This document shows, piece by piece, positions 1-8,743 of a DNA stretch of 43,886 nt. The notes under the pieces were generated by a model that was given only the letters and a program-made list of their open reading frames with translations, ran no database searches and was not told where the DNA came from. Position numbers and translations under genes: made by a program. The stretch comes from an uncultured Candidatus Poseidoniales archaeon. Its GTDB lineage: Archaea > Thermoplasmatota > Poseidoniia > Poseidoniales > Poseidoniaceae. The stretch's first letter is position 1. The number at the start of each line of letters is the position of its first letter. The stretch spans positions 1-43,886 of the forward strand of contig CAJJCM010000032.1 in assembly GCA_905182635.1 (NCBI GenBank), in the 5' to 3' direction.

Positions 1-1753
1 CGGAATCCCAAGAGATTTGTGAAACATCCCCTGTTTGACCGAGAGATGACCATAATCGAGTTGAACTAAAGGGTAAAAATGGTTGCATTGAGATCGCTAA
101 AAATCTTGCAATACGCCATCCAAAAGAGAGGGCTGAAAGTGATTCATGGCGCTCTTCACGGTATGTTGGATTGGACCCATCATCTGAATCAGAAAGGAAT
201 TTCCAAGGCGTTGCAGATTGTAAGAGTTGATTGCCAACTTGAGCTGCATTCATAGCCAATCTCAATGCCTCTTTGTAGCGATGGCGATTAAGTGATTCAG
301 TAATTGAAGCATGAATCTCATCGAGTTTTTTCTGCGCCTCTCGTGTAGTTTCAAGGTCATCAAAAGCCGTGAAAGGCCCTGCTTCTCCCGACGGCAATCG
401 AGCTCCAAGCGTAAGTACACGATGGACGAAATTACCGTAAGCAGCAATCAGTTCACTGTTGATTTTCTCAACGAAATCTGGCCAATTAAAATCAGTATCG
501 TGATTTTCGGGCATGTTGATACCAAGGTAATAACGGAGTGTATCGGGGTCAAATCGTTCTAAGAAAGAAGGGAGCCATACTGCGTGCTTACGGGATTTTG
601 AGAATTGGCCACCTGAGAGCATCAGATATTCCATCGCCGGGACATTTGTCTCCAGTGATAAATCTCCGGGCCCAGGAAGTTGAATGGGCGCCTCGATAGT
701 TTTACCATTCTTCGCATGGTTGAGTCCCATGATCAAAGCAGGCCAGATAACTGTATGGAACGGAATGTTATCTTTACCGAGGAAATACAAGTGTCGCGGC
801 TTTGTCCCATCTTCAGCAACGCACCACCACTTCTTCCAAGCATCTTTGCCGAGGGTGTGATTGTGTGGTTCTGCAAAGTCTTCAGCCCAAATTCGCGCAC
901 ATGTCGAATACCCTTGGACAGCCTCGAACCAAACATAGACGCACTTGCCACTCCATTCGTCGCCATCCATGGGTAAAGGGATACCCCAAGAGAGGTCACG
1001 AGTGACTGCACGTGGTCTCAACCCCATGTCAAGCCATTGTTTGGTCATAGCACGGACATTTGACTTCCAATTCTTATGCTGAGAGGCAGCATGTTGCTCC
1101 AATACGTCTTGAAAGACATCAAGTCGGTAAAAGAGATGGTCGGTATCTCGTATTTCTATTGGAGATGTAGGGTTCATCTTCGAAACTGGATTTTTGAGTT
1201 CTGCTGCTTCATATGTTGCTCCGCATGCATCACATTGGTCTCCTCTTGCTCCATCTTCCGAACACGATGGGCAGATGCCCTCAACATATCTGTCTGGTAA
1301 AAATCGACCTCCACCGTCTTGATGGATTTCGTAATACTGTTCCATCGTTTTCGTTTCAAATAAACCCGCATTCATCAATTGAAGAAAGTTTTCTTGAACC
1401 ATTTTTTTGTGACGGGGATCAGAAGTACGATTGAACAGTGCACCACCGTATTCGATACCGCGAGAATCAATATTTGGTTGCCATGAGCACCCCAGGTCTA
1501 ACAACGCTTGAGAATTGAGTGCATGGTACTCATCGACTACCTGCTGAGGAGTAATGTTGTTTTGTTCAGCAGTGACGGTAATCGGTGTGCCATGCTCGTC
1601 AGAACCAGAGACCATGAGGACACGGTTCCCTTTCGCACGTTCGAATCGTGCTTGGATGTCGGGTGGGAGATAACAACCTGCAACATGGCCAAGATGGAGA
1701 GGGCCGTTGGCATATGGCCAAGCGACGCAGATTAAGACATGCTCCTCTGACAT
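1..1753 (-). CDS. metG: Methionyl-tRNA synthetase, 3' end beyond window
   Basis: Class I aminoacyl-tRNA synthetase that charges tRNA-Met in the cytosol. The frame is open from an ATG at 1753 to the left edge (584 codons), so the C-terminus is missing. Visible landmarks in order: the N-terminal WPYANGPLHLGH segment carrying the HIGH-type motif (HLGH), a specificity segment VSGSDEHGTPI, a zinc knuckle with two Cys pairs (CPSC and CDAC), the aromatic segment VWFEAVQGY, and the KMSKS-type loop read as FSKSR. A helical anticodon-binding domain follows (NFVHRVLTL onwards). It is divergent from the CNNM gene, with 165 bases between. The family call is secure from the motifs; only the C-terminal extent is unknown. 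Confidence 0.95.
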   Translation of the reverse strand, partial: MSEEHVLICVAWPYANGPLHLGHVAGCYLPPDIQARFERAKGNRVLMVSGSDEHGTPITVTAEQNNITPQQVVDEYHALNSQALLDLGCSWQPNIDSRGIEYGGALFNRTSDPRHKKMVQENFLQLMNAGLFETKTMEQYYEIHQDGGGRFLPDRYVEGICPSCSEDGARGDQCDACGATYEAAELKNPVSKMNPTSPIEIRDTDHLFYRLDVFQDVLEQHAASQHKNWKSNVRAMTKQWLDMGLRPRAVTRDLSWGIPLPMDGDEWSGKCVYVWFEAVQGYSTCARIWAEDFAEPHNHTLGKDAWKKWWCVAEDGTKPRHLYFLGKDNIPFHTVIWPALIMGLNHAKNGKTIEAPIQLPGPGDLSLETNVPAMEYLMLSGGQFSKSRKHAVWLPSFLERFDPDTLRYYLGINMPENHDTDFNWPDFVEKINSELIAAYGNFVHRVLTLGARLPSGEAGPFTAFDDLETTREAQKKLDEIHASITESLNRHRYKEALRLAMNAAQVGNQLLQSATPWKFLSDSDDGSNPTYREERHESLSALSFGWRIARFLAISMQPFLPFSSTRLWSSLGQTGDVSQISWDS

Positions 1754-1918
1754 TACGGCCCCTCAATTTCATGCAAAAGCACCCGCCTCTTGACTTTCAC
1801 CCCTGTTCATACAACTACACCTGTTTATTTTACCGTTCCAAAGTGTACGAAGGGGCATTTTCAATAACCCCTTGCTTGTCCTAAAGATAGGCCGCCCGCT
1901 AGGAGTCCCAGAAGTAAC

Positions 1919-2947
1919 ATGGCAATGACCACGCTTATCCTCTATGCATCACTCGCTCTCGGAGTTTCATTTATCTGCTCAATTCTTGAAGCAGTTGTTC
2001 TTTCAATACCAAACACATACATTGCCGTATTGGAACGTGATGAGGATAAAAATGGTGCTGTATGGGCGAATCTCAAGGAAGATGATGCTGTAAAACCACT
2101 CACTGCGATTTTGACTCTCAATACAATCGCCCATACAATGGGTGCTGCTGGAGTCGGTTCAGAAGTACAATCAATTTGGGGCGAAAGTGCATTAACTGCC
2201 GCTTCTATAGTTCTGACAATCGCTGTATTGTTTTTATCTGAAATAGTTCCAAAGACTTTGGGAACTGCTTATTGGAAAAAATTATCGCCTTTGACAGGAA
2301 AGATATTGAATACCCTCATTAAATTCTTAGTGTTCCTTATTATTCCAATACAAGCACTCAAGGCGATTTTACCAAAAGGTGACCACGCATTAGTTACCCG
2401 TGATGATGTAGCAGCACTGGCAGATCTTGGCAGTGAAGAAGGAATCATAGAAGAAGACGAAGAAAAAGTTATTAGGAATTTGCTTAAGCTCCGTGAAATC
2501 AAAGTCGTTGATATTATGACTCCTCGAGTCGTCATGACTGCATTTAAGTCATCGAGTACTGTTAAACAGGTATTGAATGAACACGATATAATCCGAGTAT
2601 CTCGAATTCCAGTGTATGACGATACAATTGATGATGCAGATGGAATTGTCATCCGTTCAGAAATTCTAATGGCAGCAAGCCGTGATGAATGGGACCTTCC
2701 AATGCGTGACTTCAAGAAATCAGTGATTATTTTATCGGCCTCCGCGAATGTCGACGAAGTACTGGAACTATTTCTCAAAGAGCGACAGCAATTTGCTTTG
2801 GTTCAAGATGAATTTGGTGGGACAGCAGGCGTTGTAACTATGGAGGATGTTCTGGAAACACTCCTTGGTGAAGAAATAGTTGATGAACTCGATGAAGTCG
2901 ATGATATGCGAGAACTTGCAAGGGAACAAGCCGAATTAACGGATTGA
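1919..2947 (+). CDS. CNNM/CorB-type membrane protein (DUF21 plus CBS pair)
   Basis: A 342-residue inner-membrane protein of the CNNM/CorB/CorC group, whose members are linked to Mg2+/Co2+ export. The DUF21 core occupies about residues 1-150 with three to four hydrophobic segments and the family motifs SILEAVVLS (21-29), TLNTIAHTMGAA and SEIVPKTLG. A CBS-domain pair follows (about 195-315) with DIMTPR, RIPVY and a late segment FALVQDEFGG followed by a TMEDVLETLLGEEIVDE stretch. There is no CorC_HlyC domain after the CBS pair, so this is the short architecture. AGGAG lies about 13 bases before the ATG. The 3' end overlaps the convergent hydrolase gene by 12 bases. Substrate is inferred from the family only. 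Confidence 0.88.
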   Translation: MAMTTLILYASLALGVSFICSILEAVVLSIPNTYIAVLERDEDKNGAVWANLKEDDAVKPLTAILTLNTIAHTMGAAGVGSEVQSIWGESALTAASIVLTIAVLFLSEIVPKTLGTAYWKKLSPLTGKILNTLIKFLVFLIIPIQALKAILPKGDHALVTRDDVAALADLGSEEGIIEEDEEKVIRNLLKLREIKVVDIMTPRVVMTAFKSSSTVKQVLNEHDIIRVSRIPVYDDTIDDADGIVIRSEILMAASRDEWDLPMRDFKKSVIILSASANVDEVLELFLKERQQFALVQDEFGGTAGVVTMEDVLETLLGEEIVDELDEVDDMRELAREQAELTD

Positions 2948-3934
2948 AAGTGAATCAATAGTTTCAAGCCAATTGAGGAGATGTGCTTCTCGTTCATCAT
3001 TTGTTTTCGCACCTGAATGTGATAAACTTTCGATGAGATGGTGCGTCAAGAGTGTATCTTTAGAGGATGTGTTGACCAATGCATCGTAATGGTCTCGGCC
3101 GAGTCGAGTATCTTTCATCGCTTGAAGACATAATATGGGTACTGATGGAACTCCCCACTGGGGAATATCAAATTGTTCCAATGTACGAGCAGTGATTGAG
3201 GGGTGCATCGTTTTGACATCTCGAAATACTCGACGTAAGTGGAGTGTACGAACAAATGATGGAATTTTCAATTGGTTACAAATATCTTCGAGTATTTTTG
3301 AATACAACATCAGTGGTGATTCTAATATTAATCCACTCAGGGGCAAATTATATGGAATATTTCCCTCATTAATTGACAGTCGAGTGGAAATATAGCCACC
3401 CATGCTGTGACCATAGAAAAAGAAATGAGAAACGTATTGTGGCTCGATGAAGTCATCGAGATGTTTGATGTGGAATTTCATATGCTTAACGGCAGTAAGT
3501 GCATTCCATCTTCGGAGTGGGGTGGATTTGCCATGCCCTGGTAATTCACAAATGACCACATGCCATCCTTTCTTCACAAACCACTGAGCGCGGCCCTGCA
3601 CTGATGCCGATGACCCTCTCCACCCATGAATGAATACAATGAGTGGTGCAACTTGCTCTTGCTGGAAAGTTTGTATATGAGTTGTAACTGATTCTAATTC
3701 GACAAAATGTGATTTCCATTCAGTTGATTCAAGTGAATTATTAACGGGTCCCGGAGAAATGAATATTGCGCTCACCATGAATTCAATGTATGCATTGAAC
3801 AAGCAGAAGAAGCCAATTAAGATCCAAAGGATGGGCGAGAGAAAAAGATATCCTTCGACCATAAAGATGGCACAGAGTGTAGCGAGAAAAAGCCAAATGA
3901 GCGTACGCAACCACTTTGAAGAGAGTAAGTCCAT
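2936..3934 (-). CDS. Alpha/beta hydrolase with N-terminal membrane anchor
   Basis: A 332-residue serine hydrolase. The N-terminus has two hydrophobic stretches (about 10-26 and 30-58), so the enzyme is probably membrane-anchored. The hydrolase fold starts near residue 97 with FIHGWRGSS (oxyanion region). The nucleophile elbow is GHSMGG with Ser177; the likely acid is Asp275 in MKDTR and the likely base His306 in ESLSHSG, so the triad is complete. GGTGATC, a perfect anti-SD match, sits just before the ATG. It lies 17 bases after the stop of the upstream membrane protein gene and may be co-transcribed with it. The substrate cannot be read from the sequence; lysophospholipase or esterase activity is possible. 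Confidence 0.85.
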   Translation of the reverse strand: MDLLSSKWLRTLIWLFLATLCAIFMVEGYLFLSPILWILIGFFCLFNAYIEFMVSAIFISPGPVNNSLESTEWKSHFVELESVTTHIQTFQQEQVAPLIVFIHGWRGSSASVQGRAQWFVKKGWHVVICELPGHGKSTPLRRWNALTAVKHMKFHIKHLDDFIEPQYVSHFFFYGHSMGGYISTRLSINEGNIPYNLPLSGLILESPLMLYSKILEDICNQLKIPSFVRTLHLRRVFRDVKTMHPSITARTLEQFDIPQWGVPSVPILCLQAMKDTRLGRDHYDALVNTSSKDTLLTHHLIESLSHSGAKTNDEREAHLLNWLETIDSLSIR

Positions 3935-3951
3935 GCGATCACCAAGTAAGA

Positions 3952-4917
3952 TTACTTAGTTTTCCCAGCATCTTTTTTATCAGCCGCTGTGGCTTTAGCT
4001 TTAGCCTTAGTAGCTGGTTTGGCTTTGGCAACAGCCTTAGCGACTGGTTTATCATCCGATTCATCACTCGATGATTCATTTAAAATCGCCTTCTTAGCGA
4101 CTTTAGCTTCTTGTCGTTGAGTAAACCGGTCTCCGTAAGAAGCCATACTTTCGAGTTTACCAATAAATCCAGTAGATACTTCACCTTCAGCAGGAATATG
4201 CTTGACTAGAAATGCCTTGAAAATTGAATCGTAAAGTCCTTGATTCATTTCATTGCTTCGCTTCATAGATGAATTTATGAAGAAGAGGATGATGAAAATA
4301 ATCCCAAGAATCGACCAAACCGATGCCTGAATTTGTGTACTGCCCTTTTCAGAGAATACTGAGCCTGCGAAAATCATCAAAAAGACTAAACCGGTGAGGG
4401 CAAGAATTCCCGTTGAATTTACAAAGAGTGCATGGAGGAAGTTCGGTTTACTGCCCGAATATGTGATGTTCTTAGTTCGAGAAACAAAATTACCGAGAGT
4501 TCGCCCGGACATGATTGGTAATACAATCAAGTTTAACGTCAAGGCGGCAAGGGCGACAAGGGCGAAGATTGTCGTAAATGCATCCAGAACCGCTACTGAG
4601 AAAAGGAACCCAAAGACTGGGCCGAGATTGACTACGAAGTTCGTAAACCAAGCAATACGTCGAGCATTTGGAGAAGCGGTTTCATAATTTTCAGGAAGGC
4701 CTTGGGGGATTGCTCTCGCTCTAATGGCCTTCACTGGTTTTCCAGTGACCGCATCTGGAATGACTACTGCTTTAGGCTTTGCTTTGGCAACAGCCTTAGC
4801 GACTGGTTTGGCCTTGGCAACAGCCTTAGCGACTGGTATGGCCTTGGCAACAGCCTTAGCAACTGGTTTCTTTGCTGATTTTGAACCTGCATCACTTGCT
4901 TTATCGAGTAATCCCAT
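3952..4917 (-). CDS. Four-helix membrane protein with Lys/Ala-rich histone H1-like tails
   Basis: A 321-residue protein I cannot name. Residues about 12-50 and 288-320 are runs of the decapeptide type PVAKAVAKAK, very basic and resembling histone H1 or bacterial HU-type tails. Between them lie about four membrane segments (91-112, 113-135, 165-188, 198-215). The stretch SGRTLGNFVSRTKN after the second helix is reminiscent of the RDD-family G-TLGK signature, a weak similarity. A short acidic serine patch (ESSSDESDD) precedes the C-terminal tail. GAGGAAGTGA precedes the ATG. It sits 25 bases after the proline-rich gene on the same strand. Both tails are encoded by near-identical 30-base repeats. 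Binding of the tails to nucleic acid or acidic surfaces is inference. Confidence 0.75.
   Translation of the reverse strand: MGLLDKASDAGSKSAKKPVAKAVAKAIPVAKAVAKAKPVAKAVAKAKPKAVVIPDAVTGKPVKAIRARAIPQGLPENYETASPNARRIAWFTNFVVNLGPVFGFLFSVAVLDAFTTIFALVALAALTLNLIVLPIMSGRTLGNFVSRTKNITYSGSKPNFLHALFVNSTGILALTGLVFLMIFAGSVFSEKGSTQIQASVWSILGIIFIILFFINSSMKRSNEMNQGLYDSIFKAFLVKHIPAEGEVSTGFIGKLESMASYGDRFTQRQEAKVAKKAILNESSSDESDDKPVAKAVAKAKPATKAKAKATAADKKDAGKTK
4021..4050. repeat. Distal copy of the 30-base Lys/Ala tail repeat
   Basis: This unit encodes the PVAKAVAKAK decapeptide in the C-terminal tail of the membrane protein and is almost identical at the DNA level to the three tandem units at 4781-4870, about 750 bases away in the same gene. 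Such identity at both ends of one gene suggests duplication or conversion within the gene. Confidence 0.8.
4781..4870. repeat. Three tandem 30-base repeats encoding a Lys/Ala tail
   Basis: Three consecutive units share the core GGCAACAGCCTTAGC and differ by only one to three bases each. On the minus strand each encodes a decapeptide of the PVAKAVAKAK type in the N-terminal tail of the membrane protein. The period of 30 keeps the reading frame, so copy number can vary without breaking the gene. Confidence 0.9.
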
Positions 4918-4942
4918 TTATTTCACTTCCTCTTGTATAATT

Positions 4943-5971
4943 TCAACTATCATCTGATTGATAGAGTGTTGCTACGGTGCTGTAAATTTCAAAGTTTGAT
5001 GATTGAACGAATGCATTGATTGAATCTTCGCTCATGTTACCGAGTTGACTATCAACGATGCTAACGAATTGTCTGCGCAAGTCGTCGTCAGCAGATGATG
5101 CATCACTTGCAACTTCTTGATAAATTTCAAATTCATCACTCTCGATGAAAGAAGATACGACTTCTTCCGAAAGATCTGAGCCAAGCAAATCATCAACAAT
5201 GCCAACAAAAGATACGAAGAGGTCAGCGTCATCTCCCGTGGCATCAGAATGGGTTGCTTCTTCAGCAACAGTTGGTTCAGATGACTCATCCATCATCGCC
5301 ATGATCGACTTACGTTCGGACATGAGACCCTCAAGGACTGGGCGGAGTTGAGAGAGAAGTTCTGAGTCACCCGAGGATTTAGCAGCCTGATATTCAGGCT
5401 TTAGCGTGCGGAGTTCATCTTCAATAACCGACAGTTGGGACTGTAAGCCTTCAGAATCTTCATCCTCAAGCAACACAACAACAGGTGCATCGCGTATTTC
5501 AGAAACCTTAGCATCGTGTTCTTTTTTACGTAGAACGATGATTTCACGGTCGAGTGAATGCCCGAAACGTTCGGAATACCGATCCAACAAGGAGCCCGTT
5601 TCACCTTTAGCTAATCGGTCGATGTGACCGTATATTTGCTGGAGGGGTTTATCGGAGCGTTTGGCCCACATGCCTCCGTATTCATTCGACTCGACTGGTT
5701 GTTCAATCGGGAGGGGTGCAGGTACTCCAGGAAGGGGGAGGGGTTCAGCCGCTCCAGGGAGCGGGAGGGGTGCAGGTGCCGCAGAAAGTGGGAGGGGTGC
5801 AGGGGTAGCAGGAAGCGGGAGGTGTGCTGGAAGTGGCGCCGGGAGCGCACCAGGTGAGGGAAGTGGCATACCAGGGAGCGGAGGCAGTGGCATACCAGGG
5901 AGAGCGGGCATTGGCAAACCCGTTAAAGGGGGGTTTTGAGCATTCTTTTTCTTGCCTTTGCGCTTACCCAT
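4943..5971 (-). CDS. Proline-rich protein with duplicated acidic C-terminal domain
   Basis: No family recognised. The ATG at 5971 is chosen because GAGGTGG lies 5 bases upstream; a GTG three codons earlier overlaps that site. The 342-residue product begins with a basic patch (GKRKGKKK), followed by about 80 residues of Pro-Leu-Pro-rich low complexity (14-92), a charged middle containing coiled-coil-like helices (about 150-225), and two related copies of a roughly 38-residue acidic unit (250-289 and 298-335). Each copy has FV-IVD near its start and FEIY near its end. No signal peptide or membrane segment is evident, so it is probably cytosolic. It is followed 25 bases later by the Lys/Ala-tailed membrane protein, suggesting joint expression. 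Confidence 0.75.
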   Translation of the reverse strand: MGKRKGKKKNAQNPPLTGLPMPALPGMPLPPLPGMPLPSPGALPAPLPAHLPLPATPAPLPLSAAPAPLPLPGAAEPLPLPGVPAPLPIEQPVESNEYGGMWAKRSDKPLQQIYGHIDRLAKGETGSLLDRYSERFGHSLDREIIVLRKKEHDAKVSEIRDAPVVVLLEDEDSEGLQSQLSVIEDELRTLKPEYQAAKSSGDSELLSQLRPVLEGLMSERKSIMAMMDESSEPTVAEEATHSDATGDDADLFVSFVGIVDDLLGSDLSEEVVSSFIESDEFEIYQEVASDASSADDDLRRQFVSIVDSQLGNMSEDSINAFVQSSNFEIYSTVATLYQSDDS

Positions 5972-6065
5972 GTGGTCCACCTCTAAACCGCTGGATGCGG
6001 GTGGAGTCTTGAACCTTACCTTCGGCTACGCACATTATTATCCCAATTTAATGGTGGAACTAAAT

Positions 6066-7268
6066 CTAGGAAACGATTTCAGCCCAACCTTTCAAAATAA
6101 GAAAAGTTGCTCCTGCCTCATGGATTTCGAATCGGTCTCCTGACTGCTTATCGAATACTTGATCGCCGAATTGAGCAATGGAGTCATCGACTATCATTTC
6201 AACTTCCATCTTATCTTGCGTATTGAGCACTATTGCTTCATGCAAAGCAGAATATGGGTTTGAACCATCGGGGTCAAGTCGACTGAGTGGGAATTCACTG
6301 ACGCGCATACCGGTCTTACCATGAAGTGATGTAGGCCAGCGAATTTGCCTCCTAACATCGATTGTAACCACTTCATCAGTTTCGCCAGCAGAACCAAGAA
6401 CAACGGATGAATCTGTTTTGAGCAAGTCTAAAAATAATCCTTCATATTTTTTCAAAACGCCAAAGCTACCACCTCTTAGACGTTCAGCACGCGCATCATG
6501 ATTCACTACATCGGCTAAACTTTGAATCGACACTTTTCCTTTGGTCGATGTTCGCCCTTCACGTTGTGATTGCCCTAAAAGACCTTGATGGAGAGCATTT
6601 AATTCGGTCATGTATCCTGTTTCCTTTCGAGAAATCGTACGTAATTTTTCAATCATTTCACCCATGCCATCGCGTATGCGGCGAGTCCAACCCTCTGATG
6701 AGAGGTCATGGTATCGTGCAAGTCCACCCTTCACATCGACTCCCTCCCCACGGATATACGATACCATTTCACGACGAGCCTCGGAATCTAAGTGGAATAA
6801 AGTAGGGTCTCTATAATGCAAATGGAATCCACGGTGACCCGAAAAAGTCACTTGTAAATACTTCTCATCAAATCCAAATTCGGGTTCGAGAAAATCATTC
6901 CATAGAGACCATGCCTGTTCTTGAATCGCCTCGAGCATTCCTGGAAAATCCCTGTCAGTGACGCCAGGTAGGTGATCACCATCCAAATCAAAAATCAAGT
7001 CGGCACCACGCCAGAGTTTGTCTGACATTTTGAGTTCAAAGGGGCGTTCCCAATATGCAGTAGAATAAAAGCAGGAGTGCATAGAACGTTCAGTTATGAA
7101 TTGCCGAACCGAATTCATGTCACTGAATCCTTTGTGACGTATCGGGGGCGAGCCGCCAAATGGAATGAACATCCATTCTCTCGTTTTTAATCGAGGAGGT
7201 GTCCAGAATTCAGCGCTCCGATAATACGCACCAAAACGGTGTGCAAACCTTGCCCATCCTGCTGCCAT
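6066..7268 (-). CDS. priS: DNA primase small (catalytic) subunit PriS
   Basis: Catalytic subunit of the archaeal/eukaryotic primase, which makes primers for replication with PriL. From the chosen ATG the product has 400 residues. The metal-binding motif is ADLIFDLDGDHL (Asp94 and Asp96), the nucleotide-binding segment is FSGHRGFHLHY (about 142-152), and a third acidic residue sits in VTIDVRRQIRWP. Early conserved elements REWMFIPFGG and the segment before the catalytic motif also fit. An upstream GTG at 7313 would add 15 residues unlike the family start; GGGG about 6 bases before 7268 supports the shorter form. The C-terminal about 100 residues are less conserved. PriL is not in the window. 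Confidence 0.92.
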   Translation of the reverse strand: MAAGWARFAHRFGAYYRSAEFWTPPRLKTREWMFIPFGGSPPIRHKGFSDMNSVRQFITERSMHSCFYSTAYWERPFELKMSDKLWRGADLIFDLDGDHLPGVTDRDFPGMLEAIQEQAWSLWNDFLEPEFGFDEKYLQVTFSGHRGFHLHYRDPTLFHLDSEARREMVSYIRGEGVDVKGGLARYHDLSSEGWTRRIRDGMGEMIEKLRTISRKETGYMTELNALHQGLLGQSQREGRTSTKGKVSIQSLADVVNHDARAERLRGGSFGVLKKYEGLFLDLLKTDSSVVLGSAGETDEVVTIDVRRQIRWPTSLHGKTGMRVSEFPLSRLDPDGSNPYSALHEAIVLNTQDKMEVEMIVDDSIAQFGDQVFDKQSGDRFEIHEAGATFLILKGWAEIVS

Positions 7269-7320
7269 AGAATTCCCCAAAGTGAGGGAATGGGTGAGGG
7301 TTATTGAATACACGCCGAAG

Positions 7321-7527
7321 TTATTTCGTCATCCAGAAACGTTCTTCTGCTTCTCCGACGGTAGTTGAGGTGTCTGCACCAGTTGCTTCAACATAATGCT
7401 CCCAGCACATGTAATACTTCCCAACCACCATGGCATTACCAAAAGTTAGACGGACTCCACACTTTTCACAGCGTGGGCCAATTTCACCATTTGGGGCCTG
7501 AGCGAGTGTAATATGTTCGTGTGGCAT
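7321..7527 (-). CDS. Small zinc-binding protein, 68 residues
   Basis: A short protein with one CEKC pair (about residues 20-23) and a later Cys-x2-His (CWEH, about 41-44), together able to hold one zinc ion. GAGGG lies 5 bases before the ATG. It is 52 bases upstream of priS on the same strand and likely shares its transcript, so a role tied to replication or its control is possible but not shown. No named family recognised. Confidence 0.65.
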   Translation of the reverse strand: MPHEHITLAQAPNGEIGPRCEKCGVRLTFGNAMVVGKYYMCWEHYVEATGADTSTTVGEAEERFWMTK

Positions 7528-7586
7528 AGAATCCCTCTGTTACATGGCAGAAGCATTGAGTCTTTGAACTTGAGGCTTCGAAGTGT

Positions 7587-7718
7587 TCACCATTCTATGT
7601 ATTTCCATGCGTTAGAACAACGGCAATACTCCTCACCGGGACATTCATTCAAGTTACCATTGTACTGATAAATTTGGCGTGTATAAGATGTATCAATGTA
7701 TTGAGCCACACAGGGCAT
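7587..7718 (-). CDS. Possible 43-residue cysteine-containing micro-protein
   Basis: An ATG at 7718 opens 43 codons ending in TGA. The peptide contains Cys3 and a cluster CPGEEYCRC near residues 26-34, and ends in WKYIEW. In-frame codons just before the ATG would add another Cys (giving CMPC), but a TAA lies seven codons before the ATG, so the frame is either short or damaged. No ribosome site is evident. It fills the gap between mqnD and the small zinc protein gene on the same strand. Low confidence, retained because the Cys spacing and absence of rare codons look protein-like. Confidence 0.33.
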   Translation of the reverse strand: MPCVAQYIDTSYTRQIYQYNGNLNECPGEEYCRCSNAWKYIEW

Positions 7719-7741
7719 GCACTGTTCTGAAGGAAGTTACA

Positions 7742-8626
7742 TCACTCATTTGAGCCGATAAAAGACATCGATTCTATATCGAAATCAGATTGAATAAGAC
7801 CAAGTTCTTGACCTTCTTGAATAAAACGCCGTACGGATGCCCGACCTTCTGCTTTGTAATCGATCGTTCGGTCGTTGACATACATGCCGACAAATTCACG
7901 ATTCGTATCATCATCGATACCTCTGCCCCATTTCTTGGCAAATTCAAGAGCCTCATCGGGTGAATTAAGTGCAAATTCAATACTCATTTTTGTATATTTG
8001 GTAATATCCTCCATAACTTTCTCGCCAAGGTCTCTTCGGACAACATTACCACCCAATGGCATTGGCCATCCATCTGTGCGTTCATTCCACCAAACGCCAA
8101 GGTCGAGATGAACCTTGAGGTTATTGTCAACATAGGTCAATTGACCTTCATGGATTATCAATCCACTTTTGTAGGTACCATCGAGAATTCGAGGAATGAT
8201 CTCATCAAAAGGAACGACCGCAATATCACAATCGCCCCAAGATAAACGCAATCCTAAATATGCACTCGTTTTGAGTCCTGGCACTGCAATCGTGGAAGAT
8301 TTTACTTCATCAATTGTTGCCCCATCAAGTGAAACAACCATTGGCCCGTATCCTTCTCCCATTGAAGCTCCACAATTCATCAAGGCATAATCTTTAGAAA
8401 TTTCTGGGAAGGCGTGGATTGATACTGCGGAAACTTCAAGCTCACATTTCATAGCTCGGTGATTCAGTGTTTCGATATCCTGCAATTCATGAATGAAATT
8501 GTAACCAGGAGTAGGAAATGCTCCAGTGGTCATAGCATGGAACATAAAGGCATCATCAGGGTCTGGTGAATGTCCGATACGTACGATTTTGTTGCCGTTT
8601 TTATCGAGGGGTAACTGGGCTACCAT
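7742..8626 (-). CDS. mqnD: 1,4-dihydroxy-6-naphthoate synthase-like MqnD
   Basis: Futalosine-pathway enzyme that converts cyclic dehypoxanthine futalosine to 1,4-dihydroxy-6-naphthoate. The 294-residue product has a periplasmic-binding-protein-like fold and the hallmark N-terminal IGHSPDPDDAFMF, followed by the conserved segments ELQDIETLN, ALMNCGASMG and IAVPGLKTSAYLGLRL. The ATG at 8626 is chosen because GGGAG lies 4 bases upstream; an extension to 8776 adds 50 residues with no family match and would run into the divergent gene. Together with mqnA and mqnE downstream it argues for menaquinone synthesis from chorismate. MqnA and MqnD are distant relatives; the N-terminal motif decides for MqnD. 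Confidence 0.85.
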   Translation of the reverse strand: MVAQLPLDKNGNKIVRIGHSPDPDDAFMFHAMTTGAFPTPGYNFIHELQDIETLNHRAMKCELEVSAVSIHAFPEISKDYALMNCGASMGEGYGPMVVSLDGATIDEVKSSTIAVPGLKTSAYLGLRLSWGDCDIAVVPFDEIIPRILDGTYKSGLIIHEGQLTYVDNNLKVHLDLGVWWNERTDGWPMPLGGNVVRRDLGEKVMEDITKYTKMSIEFALNSPDEALEFAKKWGRGIDDDTNREFVGMYVNDRTIDYKAEGRASVRRFIQEGQELGLIQSDFDIESMSFIGSNE

Positions 8627-8743
8627 GGTGCTCCCACATTGGGGACCTTGATGAACCAACCGCCCGACAAATATCAGATTATTCATCGCTGTGTGCGCGA
8701 AGTATTCAAGCGGAGGCGGGCATGGTGGTACGGGGCAGAGGTC

